Shown here piece after piece: positions 1 through 8,085 of a stretch of DNA of 44,471 nt. This DNA is from DAIPHL01 sp036771375. GTDB taxonomy: Bacteria > Synergistota > Synergistia > Synergistales > Synergistaceae. The notes under the pieces are model-generated. The model had not been told where the DNA came from. It did no database searches and was given only the letters and a program-made list of their open reading frames with translations. The translations under genes and the position numbers were made by a program. The stretch is taken from the NCBI GenBank assembly GCA_036771375.1, contig DAIPHL010000001.1:1-44471 (forward strand), given 5' to 3'. Each line of letters starts with the position of its first letter. Positions within the stretch are counted from its first letter, which is position 1.

Positions 1-127
1 GGCAGGAGGGGGCACCGACCAGATCGGAAGAGCGTCGACGAACACCGTTATGATCAGCAATCCCGCGAGGGACCCGTTGAAACCGAAAAAAGACGACGCC
101 GAAACGGAAGGGCGATTCATCGGCCAC
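1..127 (-). pseudogene. Start of a membrane-protein gene, cut by window edge and apparently frameshifted
   Basis: On the minus strand a strong ribosome-binding site (AGGAGG, + positions 133-138) lies five bases before a GTG at 125-127. That frame gives MADESPFRFGVVF, then turns into an arginine-rich, non-membrane sequence. The neighbouring frame continues as FGFNGSLAGLLIITVFV, which looks like a membrane segment. The switch falls at a run of six A (86-91), so a one-base sequencing or assembly error, or a real frameshift, is the simplest reading. The gene lies 47 bases after the 582-aa gene and on the same strand, so it is probably the third gene of that operon. Bases 1-37 are suspect because of an adapter match, so nothing can be said about the rest. 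No family is recognised. Confidence 0.4.
21..37. other. Match to Illumina TruSeq adapter end (likely artefact)
   Basis: The + strand reads AGATCGGAAGAGCGTCG. This is the reverse complement of the last 17 bases of the Illumina universal (read 1) adapter, which ends CGACGCTCTTCCGATCT. A 17-base exact match at a contig edge is very unlikely by chance. Bases 1-20 are then probably sequence joined through the adapter and need not be contiguous with the genome. Confidence 0.8.
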
Positions 128-174
128 CGCATCCTCCTTTTCTTCGAACAGAGGAGCTCTTCCCAAAGCGCTCC

Positions 175-1923
175 TCACTTCTTGCCGTCGAGAAAACCGC
201 CCACCTTTTGTTTGAAGAACGCCTTGAACCACTTGGCTGTCTCCTTGGGAAGGACCCTGTACCCTCTGCGCTCTTTGGATACCCAAAGGAAGTAGTCGTT
301 GCAGAAAGCCTCCTGCAAGGCCCTGATTCCCTTTCCCTTGTTGGCTTTGAGCAGCGCGTAGGTATCCTTCAACGTCCTGTCCTCGTCGTTGTCCCAGCGA
401 AACGACGCGAGCGCGAAACCAAAGGACTTCTCGTCGGAGGCGACGGGGAAAATGGGAATCACGATGCTGTTGTCCTCCCAGTCGTACACCCCCAACCCCT
501 GCCCGGGAACCAATATCACCCTCGGAATCCCGTACATTCTTATGCGGGAGGCTCGCAACATCTCCGGATCCGTCGGGGTGAGGTCCATCATGATCTCCCC
601 CGCACGCCGGGCGGAAAGAGGAAGATTCTTGCTCTGGCAGAGAGGAGAGGCGTCGACCCTCGCACTGCGCGCCGCGAGCAGCATGAACTCCTTCTTGTGG
701 TTCAAGTTTTCTCTCATCTCCAGCTTGAGTGCGGGGATTCCCTGTCCCTTGAACTTGGCCTTCGCGTTCTCGCAACGCGTCTTCCAACGCTCCGCCTCGT
801 TCCTTATATGTACGATCAGGCTCTCCAGGAACTTGCTTTTGTCGTGAAGACCGATCACGTTCTGGACGATCTTCAACGACTGGTCCAGCTGCTCCGTTTT
901 ATCCGGTCTCGCGGAGGAAGTCTTTTCCTTCCCGTCCTCGCCGGAATCATCCCGATGATCCGGCAAAGCGGCGGACTCTTCCGCAAAACCCGCACTGACA
1001 TGGCCGGAGAGATCCTCGTTCGCTCCGGCTTCCCGACCGATCTCGACGAAGGGATCGAAATCGCCCTCCTCATCCTGGGCCGCTTCCTCCGACGCCAAGA
1101 CCTCAGGTTCGGGAAATTCTTCCTCCGGCTCCTCGTCGGCCGCAGCGATCCTGTGCTCCAATTCGTCCATGAGACTCCAGAACTGCCGCTCCGAAGCGAC
1201 GTAATCCTTGTAGTTCTTTTGAATGGCCCTCTTTTCCGAGCCCTCGGCCTCGCGAACACGCCTTGTCCGCATGTCGCTTTCGACCGCGTCCCGGATGCCG
1301 TTCTCCAGGTTTTGCAGCATCGCGTCGAGCTCGTCCCGTTTTATGAGCGCCCCATCCGAAAAGAGCGTGTGCATCGCCATACGCCTTCGCGTCTCCGTCA
1401 CCTTCAGCTCCTTCTCGAAACGGGCCAGTTTTTCCTCGAGGGTGACCCCTCCGGTCGGCCCTTTGAAGGGCTTGCCGAAGATCAGCGCATAGTTCTCCTT
1501 GAGATAGTCGGTCAGCCGGTTATACTGGTACATGTCGAGCGCGGAGGGTTCAAAGAACTGTTTTGCAAACGCGGGGTTCTGTGTCGTGTATCTCGAATAC
1601 AAATGCCCGAAGTCGATGAAAAGACGTTCTTCGGGGCCGAACTCGAGCTCTTCCGGCGGACCGGCGTCGATCTTCGCCTCCACGATCGCCCAGACAAGCT
1701 CCCAGTACTGCTGGGCCGCTTTTTGCCACACGATGCGGGCCTTTTTCCGGTTTTCGGCGTCTTGCGACCCACGAAGGCTCGCCATATTTCTGCCCAGTAT
1801 CTCCATCTGTCTGGCAAGCGAGGCGACGCTTTCCCTGTCCTTCCACTTTTCGGCGATCAAACCGATCGCATTGTCATATTTTTCAAAATCGGCGCAGGGT
1901 AGATCGGTTTTATTTTTCGACAT
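175..1923 (-). CDS. Hypothetical protein, 582 aa, with acidic linker
   Basis: Not recognised. It starts at ATG 1923 after a good ribosome-binding site (AAGGAG, about eight bases upstream). Residues ~1-255 are predicted mostly helical and rich in charged residues. Residues ~260-345 form a low-complexity acidic linker (many E, D, S and P) with no likely fold. Residues ~350-582 form a second domain that begins helical and ends with aromatic/hydrophobic strands. No signal peptide or membrane segment is visible, so it is probably cytoplasmic. It follows the 382-aa gene by 24 bases and is probably co-transcribed with it. The two-domain layout with a long acidic spacer suggests a scaffold or adaptor, but that is only a guess. 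Confidence 0.75.
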   Translation of the reverse strand: MSKNKTDLPCADFEKYDNAIGLIAEKWKDRESVASLARQMEILGRNMASLRGSQDAENRKKARIVWQKAAQQYWELVWAIVEAKIDAGPPEELEFGPEERLFIDFGHLYSRYTTQNPAFAKQFFEPSALDMYQYNRLTDYLKENYALIFGKPFKGPTGGVTLEEKLARFEKELKVTETRRRMAMHTLFSDGALIKRDELDAMLQNLENGIRDAVESDMRTRRVREAEGSEKRAIQKNYKDYVASERQFWSLMDELEHRIAAADEEPEEEFPEPEVLASEEAAQDEEGDFDPFVEIGREAGANEDLSGHVSAGFAEESAALPDHRDDSGEDGKEKTSSARPDKTEQLDQSLKIVQNVIGLHDKSKFLESLIVHIRNEAERWKTRCENAKAKFKGQGIPALKLEMRENLNHKKEFMLLAARSARVDASPLCQSKNLPLSARRAGEIMMDLTPTDPEMLRASRIRMYGIPRVILVPGQGLGVYDWEDNSIVIPIFPVASDEKSFGFALASFRWDNDEDRTLKDTYALLKANKGKGIRALQEAFCNDYFLWVSKERRGYRVLPKETAKWFKAFFKQKVGGFLDGKK

Positions 1924-1947
1924 GCGACATCTCCTTCGAAAGAGCGG

Positions 1948-3096
1948 CTATCCGAGGACGCAGTGACGGAGATCCTCGTACCACGCCTTCGTTTCGAATC
2001 CCCAGATCACGGAAGTGCACGTATACTGGGGGTCTTTCTCTCCCCCCAGGGCACAGGCCTCCATACACGCCTCCCAGTCGGCCATGTCCAGAGTGATGAA
2101 TCGATCCATCTCTCCCGGAAGACGGGTCTCCGGAACAATCCCGAACGCCGTCCGGGACTCTTCATCCACGAAGCGGGTCACCTTGAACCGTTTGTCGTTC
2201 AAACGAGGCGAGACCATCTCGAAACGTTCCCTCTTCTTGAAATTCCGTTCCTCCGAGACCTTCGTCGAATCGACGACCCACTCCAGCCGCGCCCTCTCAA
2301 ACACGGGCCAAAGCCTCATGTATGCGGTGAGCCTGGATATGAAAAGACGACCGGACGCGGCGAGGCCCACAAGCGACTCCTCGGAGCGGAAATCGGGGGT
2401 CGGAAGACGGCTCCACAGGGCGTCTCCGAACGTATGCTCGCCATTCATGGACCAGTCGCTGAAACCGAGGAGCAAACCCTTGGAGATCGGAAGCAACGGT
2501 TCGGTCCATCGTCTGGAGTTGGCGTTGAAGAGCTCCTTGGCGATCCCCTCGTTTCGCATGGAAAAGGGGAGCTCTCCCGGCTGCACCGGAAACCCTCTCC
2601 ACGGCGGACCGTCCACCAGATGAGAATCGAGGATGGGAAGCTCCTCCTCGGTCGGCAGAAAGCAGGGCAGCACCTTCCATGCCTCGTCCCGCGGGGTATA
2701 GGCGAACCAGAGCGCGTCGCGCTTTTTCTCCGGGATCAACTTCGTGTCCGTTTCGTTCCGGACCCCCTTCGGAACATGCATGAGGTCGCCGAGAAGCTGG
2801 ACGCCACGCCAGACCAGGGAATTCAGGGAAAGGGGCTTTTCCGCCTTCCCGAAGAGGCGGAGGATGCTTTCGCGAATGTTCTCCATCGGATATTCCTTTG
2901 TGCCCACCTTGCCCGCTTTGATCTTCAGACTTCGCCCGGCGCATTCGACCCATGAAAGATGGACGAATTTCTTCTTGTTCGCGCGCGTGTTGAAGATTCC
3001 CAGTCTCGGAACTCCGTTCCCTTTGACGAGCAACAGAGAAAGATCTTCGTCGACGACATCCTCCGCGATATCCTGCAGCTCCCCTGTCATAGCCAT
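1948..3096 (-). CDS. Hypothetical protein, 382 aa
   Basis: Not recognised. The reading frame is open further upstream, but ATG 3096 (MAMTGELQ...) is preferred because GAGGTGA lies five bases before it. No signal peptide, membrane helix or known motif is visible. The protein is rich in Trp and aromatic residues and has scattered Cys, the last cluster being near the C terminus. It is the first gene of a minus-strand group that continues into the 582-aa protein (24-base gap) and a probable membrane protein at the window edge. It is separated from the rpsU-yqeY unit upstream by an intrinsic terminator, so the group should have its own promoter, although I see no convincing one in the ~50 bases available. 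Confidence 0.7.
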   Translation of the reverse strand: MAMTGELQDIAEDVVDEDLSLLLVKGNGVPRLGIFNTRANKKKFVHLSWVECAGRSLKIKAGKVGTKEYPMENIRESILRLFGKAEKPLSLNSLVWRGVQLLGDLMHVPKGVRNETDTKLIPEKKRDALWFAYTPRDEAWKVLPCFLPTEEELPILDSHLVDGPPWRGFPVQPGELPFSMRNEGIAKELFNANSRRWTEPLLPISKGLLLGFSDWSMNGEHTFGDALWSRLPTPDFRSEESLVGLAASGRLFISRLTAYMRLWPVFERARLEWVVDSTKVSEERNFKKRERFEMVSPRLNDKRFKVTRFVDEESRTAFGIVPETRLPGEMDRFITLDMADWEACMEACALGGEKDPQYTCTSVIWGFETKAWYEDLRHCVLG

Positions 3097-3148
3097 CAAG
3101 GTCACCTCACACCGGCCTGTCCTCCACACGAAAGACAAACGATCCGTA

Positions 3149-3182
3149 AAAAAACCCGCCCTCTTGCATATCCCGGACGGGC
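3149..3182 (-). terminator. Intrinsic terminator after yqeY
   Basis: On the minus strand CCCGTCC (3182-3176) can pair with GGGCGGG (3162-3156; one G-U pair) across a 13-base loop. Seven T follow (3155-3149). It closes the rpsU-yqeY transcript, and perhaps the whole heat-shock operon. Confidence 0.8.
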
Positions 3183-3267
3183 AATCCCAAAAACGAACAT
3201 CTCTCCCTCGAAGAACCGGGCCGGTAGTAAAGACCGTCGCCCGATTCTTCGATATACGTCACGCGCT

Positions 3268-3738
3268 TTATTCCTTCCGCGACGCCTCAAGACGCCGGAT
3301 CACGAAGGCTTTGACCCGATTCCCGTCCGCGGCCCCCGATGCTTTTTTCATCACGAGACCGACGACGCGCCCGGCCTGCTTCGGATCCGTGGCTCCGACC
3401 TCCCGAACAACGTCTTCGACCAGCCGGTCGAGATCGGCGTCGCTCATCTGTGCCGGAAGATAGGAGAGCAAAATCTCCGCCTCGGCCAGCTCCCGCTCCG
3501 CGCGTTCCTCCGCACCGCCCTTACGATAGAGCTCCGCGGCCTCCTCGCGCTGTTTCACGGCACGGCGAACCAGAGCCTGGACGTCCTGGTCCGTGAGCTC
3601 CGACTCCCTTCCCTTTTCGGTCATGGCGAGCTGTATCGAAGCCTTCAACATTCGCAGGACGGACAGCCTGATTTCGTCCTTTTCCTTCATGGCTGCAACC
3701 ATATCGCCCTGCACCGCGGCGATCAGACGGGAGGACAT
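3268..3738 (-). CDS. yqeY: GatB/YqeY-domain protein
   Basis: A 156-aa protein of the YqeY family, which resembles the C-terminal tRNA-binding domain of the amidotransferase subunit GatB. Its role in the cell is not firmly known. The family features are the N-terminal helix with MKEKDEIRLSVLRMLKA, the middle ELTDQDVQALVRRAVKQREE segment and the conserved LSYLPAQMSDADL turn. The length is normal for the family. Its ATG overlaps the stop of rpsU (TGATG), which indicates translational coupling. The rpsU-yqeY pairing is widespread in Firmicutes and related phyla. Confidence 0.95.
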   Translation of the reverse strand: MSSRLIAAVQGDMVAAMKEKDEIRLSVLRMLKASIQLAMTEKGRESELTDQDVQALVRRAVKQREEAAELYRKGGAEERAERELAEAEILLSYLPAQMSDADLDRLVEDVVREVGATDPKQAGRVVGLVMKKASGAADGNRVKAFVIRRLEASRKE

Positions 3739-3923
3739 CAGTCCGCTCTCCGATGCCTGTTGCGCGCCGAAGCCGCTTTCTTACGCTTTTTTATCTCGCT
3801 CGGCTTTTCATAGTGCTCGTGCTTTCGAGCCTCTCTCAAAACTCCGACCTTGCGAAGCTCGCGCTTGAAACGCTTCAGCGCATCCTCGATTGACTCATTG
3901 TCACGTCGAACAACGCTGGTCAT
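3738..3923 (-). CDS. rpsU: 30S ribosomal protein S21
   Basis: A 61-aa basic protein with the S21 signatures: an N-terminal NESIEDALKRFKRELRK segment, then EARKHEHYEKPSEIKKRK and a very basic C terminus. S21 binds the small subunit near the 3' end of 16S rRNA and helps mRNA selection. The frame is open upstream, but ATG 3923 fits the family length and follows a purine-rich GGGAGGGGGG site. The gene overlaps yqeY by one base. In Firmicutes it lies at the distal end of the heat-shock operon. Here it still does, but an Hsp70/J pair intervenes. Confidence 0.97.
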   Translation of the reverse strand: MTSVVRRDNESIEDALKRFKRELRKVGVLREARKHEHYEKPSEIKKRKKAASARNRHRRAD

Positions 3924-4067
3924 CTCTTGTCCCCCCTCCCTTTGTGGCGACCGGGCGCTATATCTCTTCTGCGGGAAGCATGAGGGGAACAAAACCGTCA
4001 TACGCTTCCACCGCACCCTATCGTTCGCCATCGTAGCAATCGCCCCCCATTTTCGGAGGCACGTCCT

Positions 4068-4097
4068 ATTCTACCATTTTAACCCAGGTTTTGTTCA
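4068..4097 (-). promoter_or_regulatory. Possible sigma70 promoter for rpsU-yqeY
   Basis: On the minus strand TGAACA (4097-4092) and TAGAAT (4073-4068) are separated by 18 bases. They overlap the 3' end of the J-protein gene and leave a leader of ~140 bases before rpsU. The -10 matches 5 of 6 and the -35 4 of 6 positions. It would let ribosomal protein S21 be made independently of heat-shock control. Confidence 0.4.
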
Positions 4098-5080
4098 CGC
4101 ACAATAGAGGAAGCCCACACTCTGACGGAAGGGGACGGATGGGTCCTGGAGAGCCTGACGATATGAGGTATGGCCCCGACGGGAACCCTCTTTCTTTTCA
4201 ACAGACGCAGAAGAGGAACCAAAATCGTCTCGTCGTTTTTCCTCAAAAGATCGCTCACCCGCAGGACGTCCGGGATGTCGCAGGAGGGGGGCCAGGCGGA
4301 GAGCACGCTCGCCACGACGGAGTCGGACGGATGGGAGAGAAAGGCCGAATAACAGTCCCGCGTAGCTTTGTTCCGTTTGAACCACCTCAGGGCGATGTGT
4401 GCGTCCTCCCGGGAAAAATCGGCGGCGTGCAGAATCACCGCCCTCGCGAAGTCAATCGAAAGGCTCGACGACTGAAAGAGAGAGAAAAGCCTCTCCAGGA
4501 CCTCCGACGTCGGGACGTTGGTTTTAACGTGCTCGACGAGCGCACGACGAATCTCGTCGGTCACATCCTTCGGGGACATCCGACGAAGCGCGAGCAGGAC
4601 GACACTCGGATGCCGGCTCTTCAGACGTTTTAGAATCGCGTCCGTGCGGTTGCGCATACGAAGTTCGCTGCGTTGTGAGAGCAGCGAGCTCAACTGAGAC
4701 TCGGCCTGCGAGATGACGCTCCCGATGAAACGAATCCGCACCGGCGGAATCTCCTCCTCGCGGACATCGTCCACGCGCCCGACCTCGCTCCCAAAGAGTC
4801 TTCTCCAAACGGATTTCATAAAAAATCCGCAGCGAACGGCCAGCGACGACCTCTCCCGCCTTTTCTCCACGCGCCTGCGCACGCCGCAGGACGCACCCGG
4901 CGAGATGCTCGCCTTCAGCGTCATGTAAGCCGACGTGATCTCGACGAACTTCCCCGCCGCCTCCGGCCCCGCCACATCCGGGTGATACACCCTGGCCAGC
5001 CTCCGGAAGGCCGTTTTCACCTCGTCCCAACTCGCCTCCGGCGAAAGGCCCAACGTCTTGAAGTCGCTGTTGTAGCTCAA
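4079..5080 (-). CDS. J-domain co-chaperone with C-terminal helical (HEAT-like) repeats
   Basis: A 333-aa protein. Residues 1-60 are a J domain with the Hsp70-stimulating HPD at 33-35. It lacks the Gly/Phe region and CxxCxGxG zinc fingers of DnaJ. Residues ~150-330 are alpha-helical with repeated Leu/Val/Pro spacing reminiscent of HEAT repeats (for example HPSVVLLALRRM and HPSDSVVASVLSAWP). The start is taken as TTG 5080, which overlaps the TGA of the Hsp70 gene (TTGA) and has GGGTGAT five bases upstream. Open codons further upstream lie inside the Hsp70 gene. The overlap implies tight coupling, so this is very likely the dedicated partner of the adjacent Hsp70. The client is unknown; the repeats may be the client-binding part. 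Confidence 0.85.
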   Translation of the reverse strand: MSYNSDFKTLGLSPEASWDEVKTAFRRLARVYHPDVAGPEAAGKFVEITSAYMTLKASISPGASCGVRRRVEKRRERSSLAVRCGFFMKSVWRRLFGSEVGRVDDVREEEIPPVRIRFIGSVISQAESQLSSLLSQRSELRMRNRTDAILKRLKSRHPSVVLLALRRMSPKDVTDEIRRALVEHVKTNVPTSEVLERLFSLFQSSSLSIDFARAVILHAADFSREDAHIALRWFKRNKATRDCYSAFLSHPSDSVVASVLSAWPPSCDIPDVLRVSDLLRKNDETILVPLLRLLKRKRVPVGAIPHIVRLSRTHPSPSVRVWASSIVREQNLG

Positions 5081-6648
5081 ACGGACATCACCCGCTCCAT
5101 CTCGACGATCATGCGGTCGATGATCTCCAGCGCCTGCCACTGCAGGGCGGGATCCTCGTTCGAGAACGTCCTTGCCTCGCTGATCAGAAAGCGCAGGCGC
5201 GATTGAAAGTTATCCGGGAAAGAGATCGACAGACGGGCGAGCCTCTCCTCGCGCAGGCGGATCTCCGCTGAAAGATCACAGGGAATCGCCCCGGATTCGT
5301 CCGATTCGAGTGCGATCGTCCGGCGACTCGTGTTCCTGTCACGACGAACCTCCACATGCAACAATCCGCCACCGTCGACCCGGAAGAAAACCTCCACCGT
5401 CTCCCCGTTCGATACCCTGTCGACCCGTATCGTCTGCAACACCCTGTTCAGACTCTTTACACGTCCCTCGCCCTGGACGACCGTCACCTCCAGATTGCCG
5501 TTCCCATAAGCGGTGAAGACCTTCCTCGCCTCCGCCGGGAGAGGAATCCCCCGTTCCAGGAGCGAGACCACACCGCCTTCGGCGTTCATCACACCGAGGC
5601 TTCTGCTCAGGACATCGATCAGAAGACGTTCCTTTCCCTGGCGGGCGTATAAAGCGCTCCCCACGACAACCGCATCCTCGGGACAGGAGCGCAGCCTCTC
5701 GGGCTCACGAACCTTTCGGCTGAGCAGAGCGCGCAGCAGCGGAATCCTGCTGCTGCCTCCGACCGTCAGCAATTTATGCGGTCCGTGTTTTCTCCACATA
5801 TCCTCCACCATGGAGACCACTTTCTCGACGAGCGGACGGATCAACGCCTCCAGATCGGCCCGCGAGAGATCCACCACCCGCTGCGAATCCCCGAGACCGG
5901 GCGGGACACGCCAGCTCGTCAGATTCGCTTCGCTCAAAGCGATCTTGAGTGCCTCGGCCTCGCCCATCATCAGAGAGCCTCTCGGATCGTCGCCTCTTGC
6001 GAAGGCGAGCCCCGCCCGGCGGCAGAGCCATTCGGCGAGCAGCTTGTCTATGTCGACCCCGCCGATGTCCTTGCGTCCCCGGCTCTCTATGACCTGAAAA
6101 ACCCCTCTGTCCCCCTCCATCATCGAAAGGTCGAGGGTGCCGGCACCGAAATCCATGATCAGGAACTTCCCATCGACGCCGATCGAAAGGGCGGCGGCGG
6201 TCGGTTCGTTCACGATACGGATCTTCTCGAAACCGGCCTGCTGCGCGGCGCGCGCAAGCGCTCCTCTCTCCGGGAAGCTGAAGTGTGCCGGCACCGCAAG
6301 CACGCAGGAATCGACGAAGCGGCCGAGATACGCTTCGGCGTCCTCTCGCAAAAGAACCAAAAGCGGCAGGAGCAGCTCCTCGGGAGTGTAGGTCCGGCCC
6401 CCGGTGCGCGCCACCCAATCGGTGCCCAGGTGACGCTTCATGTCCCACCAGAGGGATCGCGGCTGCACCAGGCCGATCTTCGCCGCCTCCTCGCCCGCGA
6501 TCAGACCATCCTTCGTACAGGCGACCACCGACGGCGTCCTCTTCTGACCCCATCTGTTCGGAATGAGCTGTACGCCCCTGCCGGGAAGATCCACGGCAAG
6601 CTGCGCGTACCTCGTGCCCAGATCGATGCCGATCACCGCGTCAGCCAA
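5077..6648 (-). CDS. Second Hsp70-family protein, short C terminus
   Basis: A 523-aa Hsp70 homologue. The ATPase domain spans ~1-340: phosphate-1 loop IGIDLGTRYA, EPTAAAL, phosphate-2 DFGAGTLDLS and adenosine motif VGGSSRIPLLRALL. A substrate-binding beta domain follows at ~345-470, with LSRSLGV and RGIPLPA. The C-terminal helical lid is much shorter than in the 616-aa DnaK of the same window. It starts at TTG 6648 after GGAGG ten bases upstream. The gene sits 46 bases after mtaB and overlaps the J-protein gene. It differs clearly in sequence from dnaK, so it is a specialised paralogue, not a recent duplicate. A lid-less Hsp70 should bind clients weakly or in folded form, but this is inference. 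Confidence 0.92.
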   Translation of the reverse strand: MADAVIGIDLGTRYAQLAVDLPGRGVQLIPNRWGQKRTPSVVACTKDGLIAGEEAAKIGLVQPRSLWWDMKRHLGTDWVARTGGRTYTPEELLLPLLVLLREDAEAYLGRFVDSCVLAVPAHFSFPERGALARAAQQAGFEKIRIVNEPTAAALSIGVDGKFLIMDFGAGTLDLSMMEGDRGVFQVIESRGRKDIGGVDIDKLLAEWLCRRAGLAFARGDDPRGSLMMGEAEALKIALSEANLTSWRVPPGLGDSQRVVDLSRADLEALIRPLVEKVVSMVEDMWRKHGPHKLLTVGGSSRIPLLRALLSRKVREPERLRSCPEDAVVVGSALYARQGKERLLIDVLSRSLGVMNAEGGVVSLLERGIPLPAEARKVFTAYGNGNLEVTVVQGEGRVKSLNRVLQTIRVDRVSNGETVEVFFRVDGGGLLHVEVRRDRNTSRRTIALESDESGAIPCDLSAEIRLREERLARLSISFPDNFQSRLRFLISEARTFSNEDPALQWQALEIIDRMIVEMERVMSV

Positions 6649-6694
6649 AACATAAAAACCTCCACATCGCCAAAATCACGAGTTTCGCAAAGCG

Positions 6695-8065
6695 CTACCG
6701 GTCCTTTTCGTCCGGCACGAAACGACCGTCGGGGATGTCTTCGCCGAAGAGCACGCCACCCCTCTGCCTCGCGACGTACGCGGTCGTCTCGTCGCCAACG
6801 GGACAGGCGTTCTCGGAGCCGTTTCGTGCGAAAACCTTCAGATAATGCCTGCTCCAGCCGGAGAAAACCCCCTCCTCCGAACGCTCCTCCGGCAATACCG
6901 ACACGCATTTGCCCACCCACTTCGCCGCGTACGAGGCAAGCAACGTCTCCGACAGCGCGATCGCGGCATTCACTCTTTCCTCGATCACACGGTCGGGGAT
7001 CCTGTCCGGCATGTCGTGCGCTTCCGTACCCCTACGCGGCGAAAACGGAAAGACATGAATCCGCCCAAAGGCGAGATCGCAGAGGAGCTTGAGGCTGTTT
7101 TCAAACGCCCTGTCGCTCTCCCCGGGAAAACCGACGATCAGGTCGGTCGACAGGTGTACGTCGTCGCCCAGAACACGCCGCACCCTCTCTATTGTACTCG
7201 AAAAAGACGAGGCGCTGTATCCTCTTCTCATTTTCTCCAGGATGAAATCGTCTCCGCTCTGGAGAGGGAGGTGGAGGTGCGGACAGAAAACGGGGGACGA
7301 TAGGAGGGATTCCAACAGTCCGGACGTCACGGCAAAGGGTTCGAGAGAACCGAGCCGCAGACGCTTCAGACCTCGGACCGAGGAGACCTTCGCGATCAGG
7401 CCGTCGAGCGAGGTCTCGCCCCAACGGTAGCTTCCAAGGTGAATACCGGTCAACACGATTTCACGGCAACCCGAGGAGACGATGTTCCCGATCTCCTCCA
7501 CGGTCTCCTGCGGATCCCGCGAGACGGGCACCCCGCGAACGGACGGAACGATACAGTAGCTGCACGAACGGCGGCAACCGTCCTGAACCTTCACGAAGGC
7601 CCTTGTGTGAATGCGGGGACGGTCGAGAGAAAGCGCATCCCACGACGCAACGCGAAGGGGGAGCGCCCGGACCTCGCGAAAGGAGGGACCATCGCGAAAC
7701 CATCTCTCCAGCAGGTCGGCTATCCTGAATTTGAAGCGGTTTCCCACCAAGATGTCGACACCCAGAGCGAGAGCCCTCTCTCGGGAGAGCCCCTGAGCGT
7801 AGCAACCGCACGCGACGATGACCGACGATTCGCTCCGTCGTCGAAGGCGCCGCAAGAGCTTTTCGGTCTTTTTATCCGCGACGGACGTGATGGAACAGGT
7901 GACCACCACGACGATATCCGGAACGACGGGCGATTTCACTCCGTGCTCGAGGTATATCGCCCCCCGGGATTCGAGCATCGAGGCGATCGCCTCCGATTCA
8001 TAGTGATTCGTGCGGCAGCCGAGGGTGATGACCGTAAAGCCCTTCCCGGCAAGAGGAGCGTCCAT
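6695..8065 (-). CDS. mtaB: tRNA t6A37 methylthiotransferase MtaB
   Basis: A radical-SAM methylthiotransferase that adds a methylthio group to N6-threonylcarbamoyladenosine at tRNA position 37. The N-terminal UPF0004 domain has Cys17 (LGCRTNHYES), Cys57 (VTCSIT) and Cys88 (GCYAQ) for the auxiliary cluster. The radical-SAM core has CRRSCSYC for the catalytic 4Fe-4S cluster. A C-terminal TRAM-like part follows. The LGCxxNxYES form and the genomic position after rsmE favour MtaB over MiaB or RimO. I chose ATG 8065 (GGGAG eight bases upstream), giving 456 aa. A GTG at 8089 that overlaps the rsmE stop (GTGA) is also open but has no ribosome-binding site. Confidence 0.93.
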   Translation of the reverse strand: MDAPLAGKGFTVITLGCRTNHYESEAIASMLESRGAIYLEHGVKSPVVPDIVVVVTCSITSVADKKTEKLLRRLRRRSESSVIVACGCYAQGLSRERALALGVDILVGNRFKFRIADLLERWFRDGPSFREVRALPLRVASWDALSLDRPRIHTRAFVKVQDGCRRSCSYCIVPSVRGVPVSRDPQETVEEIGNIVSSGCREIVLTGIHLGSYRWGETSLDGLIAKVSSVRGLKRLRLGSLEPFAVTSGLLESLLSSPVFCPHLHLPLQSGDDFILEKMRRGYSASSFSSTIERVRRVLGDDVHLSTDLIVGFPGESDRAFENSLKLLCDLAFGRIHVFPFSPRRGTEAHDMPDRIPDRVIEERVNAAIALSETLLASYAAKWVGKCVSVLPEERSEEGVFSGWSRHYLKVFARNGSENACPVGDETTAYVARQRGGVLFGEDIPDGRFVPDEKDR

Positions 8066-8085
8066 GAAGAAAACTCCCGAAGAGC

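Noticed and set aside
208..1902. Long + strand open frame (564 aa) opposite the 582-aa gene
   Set aside because: It is the antisense shadow of the minus-strand gene, rich in Arg/Leu with no start signal; the minus frame has a good ribosome-binding site and protein-like composition.
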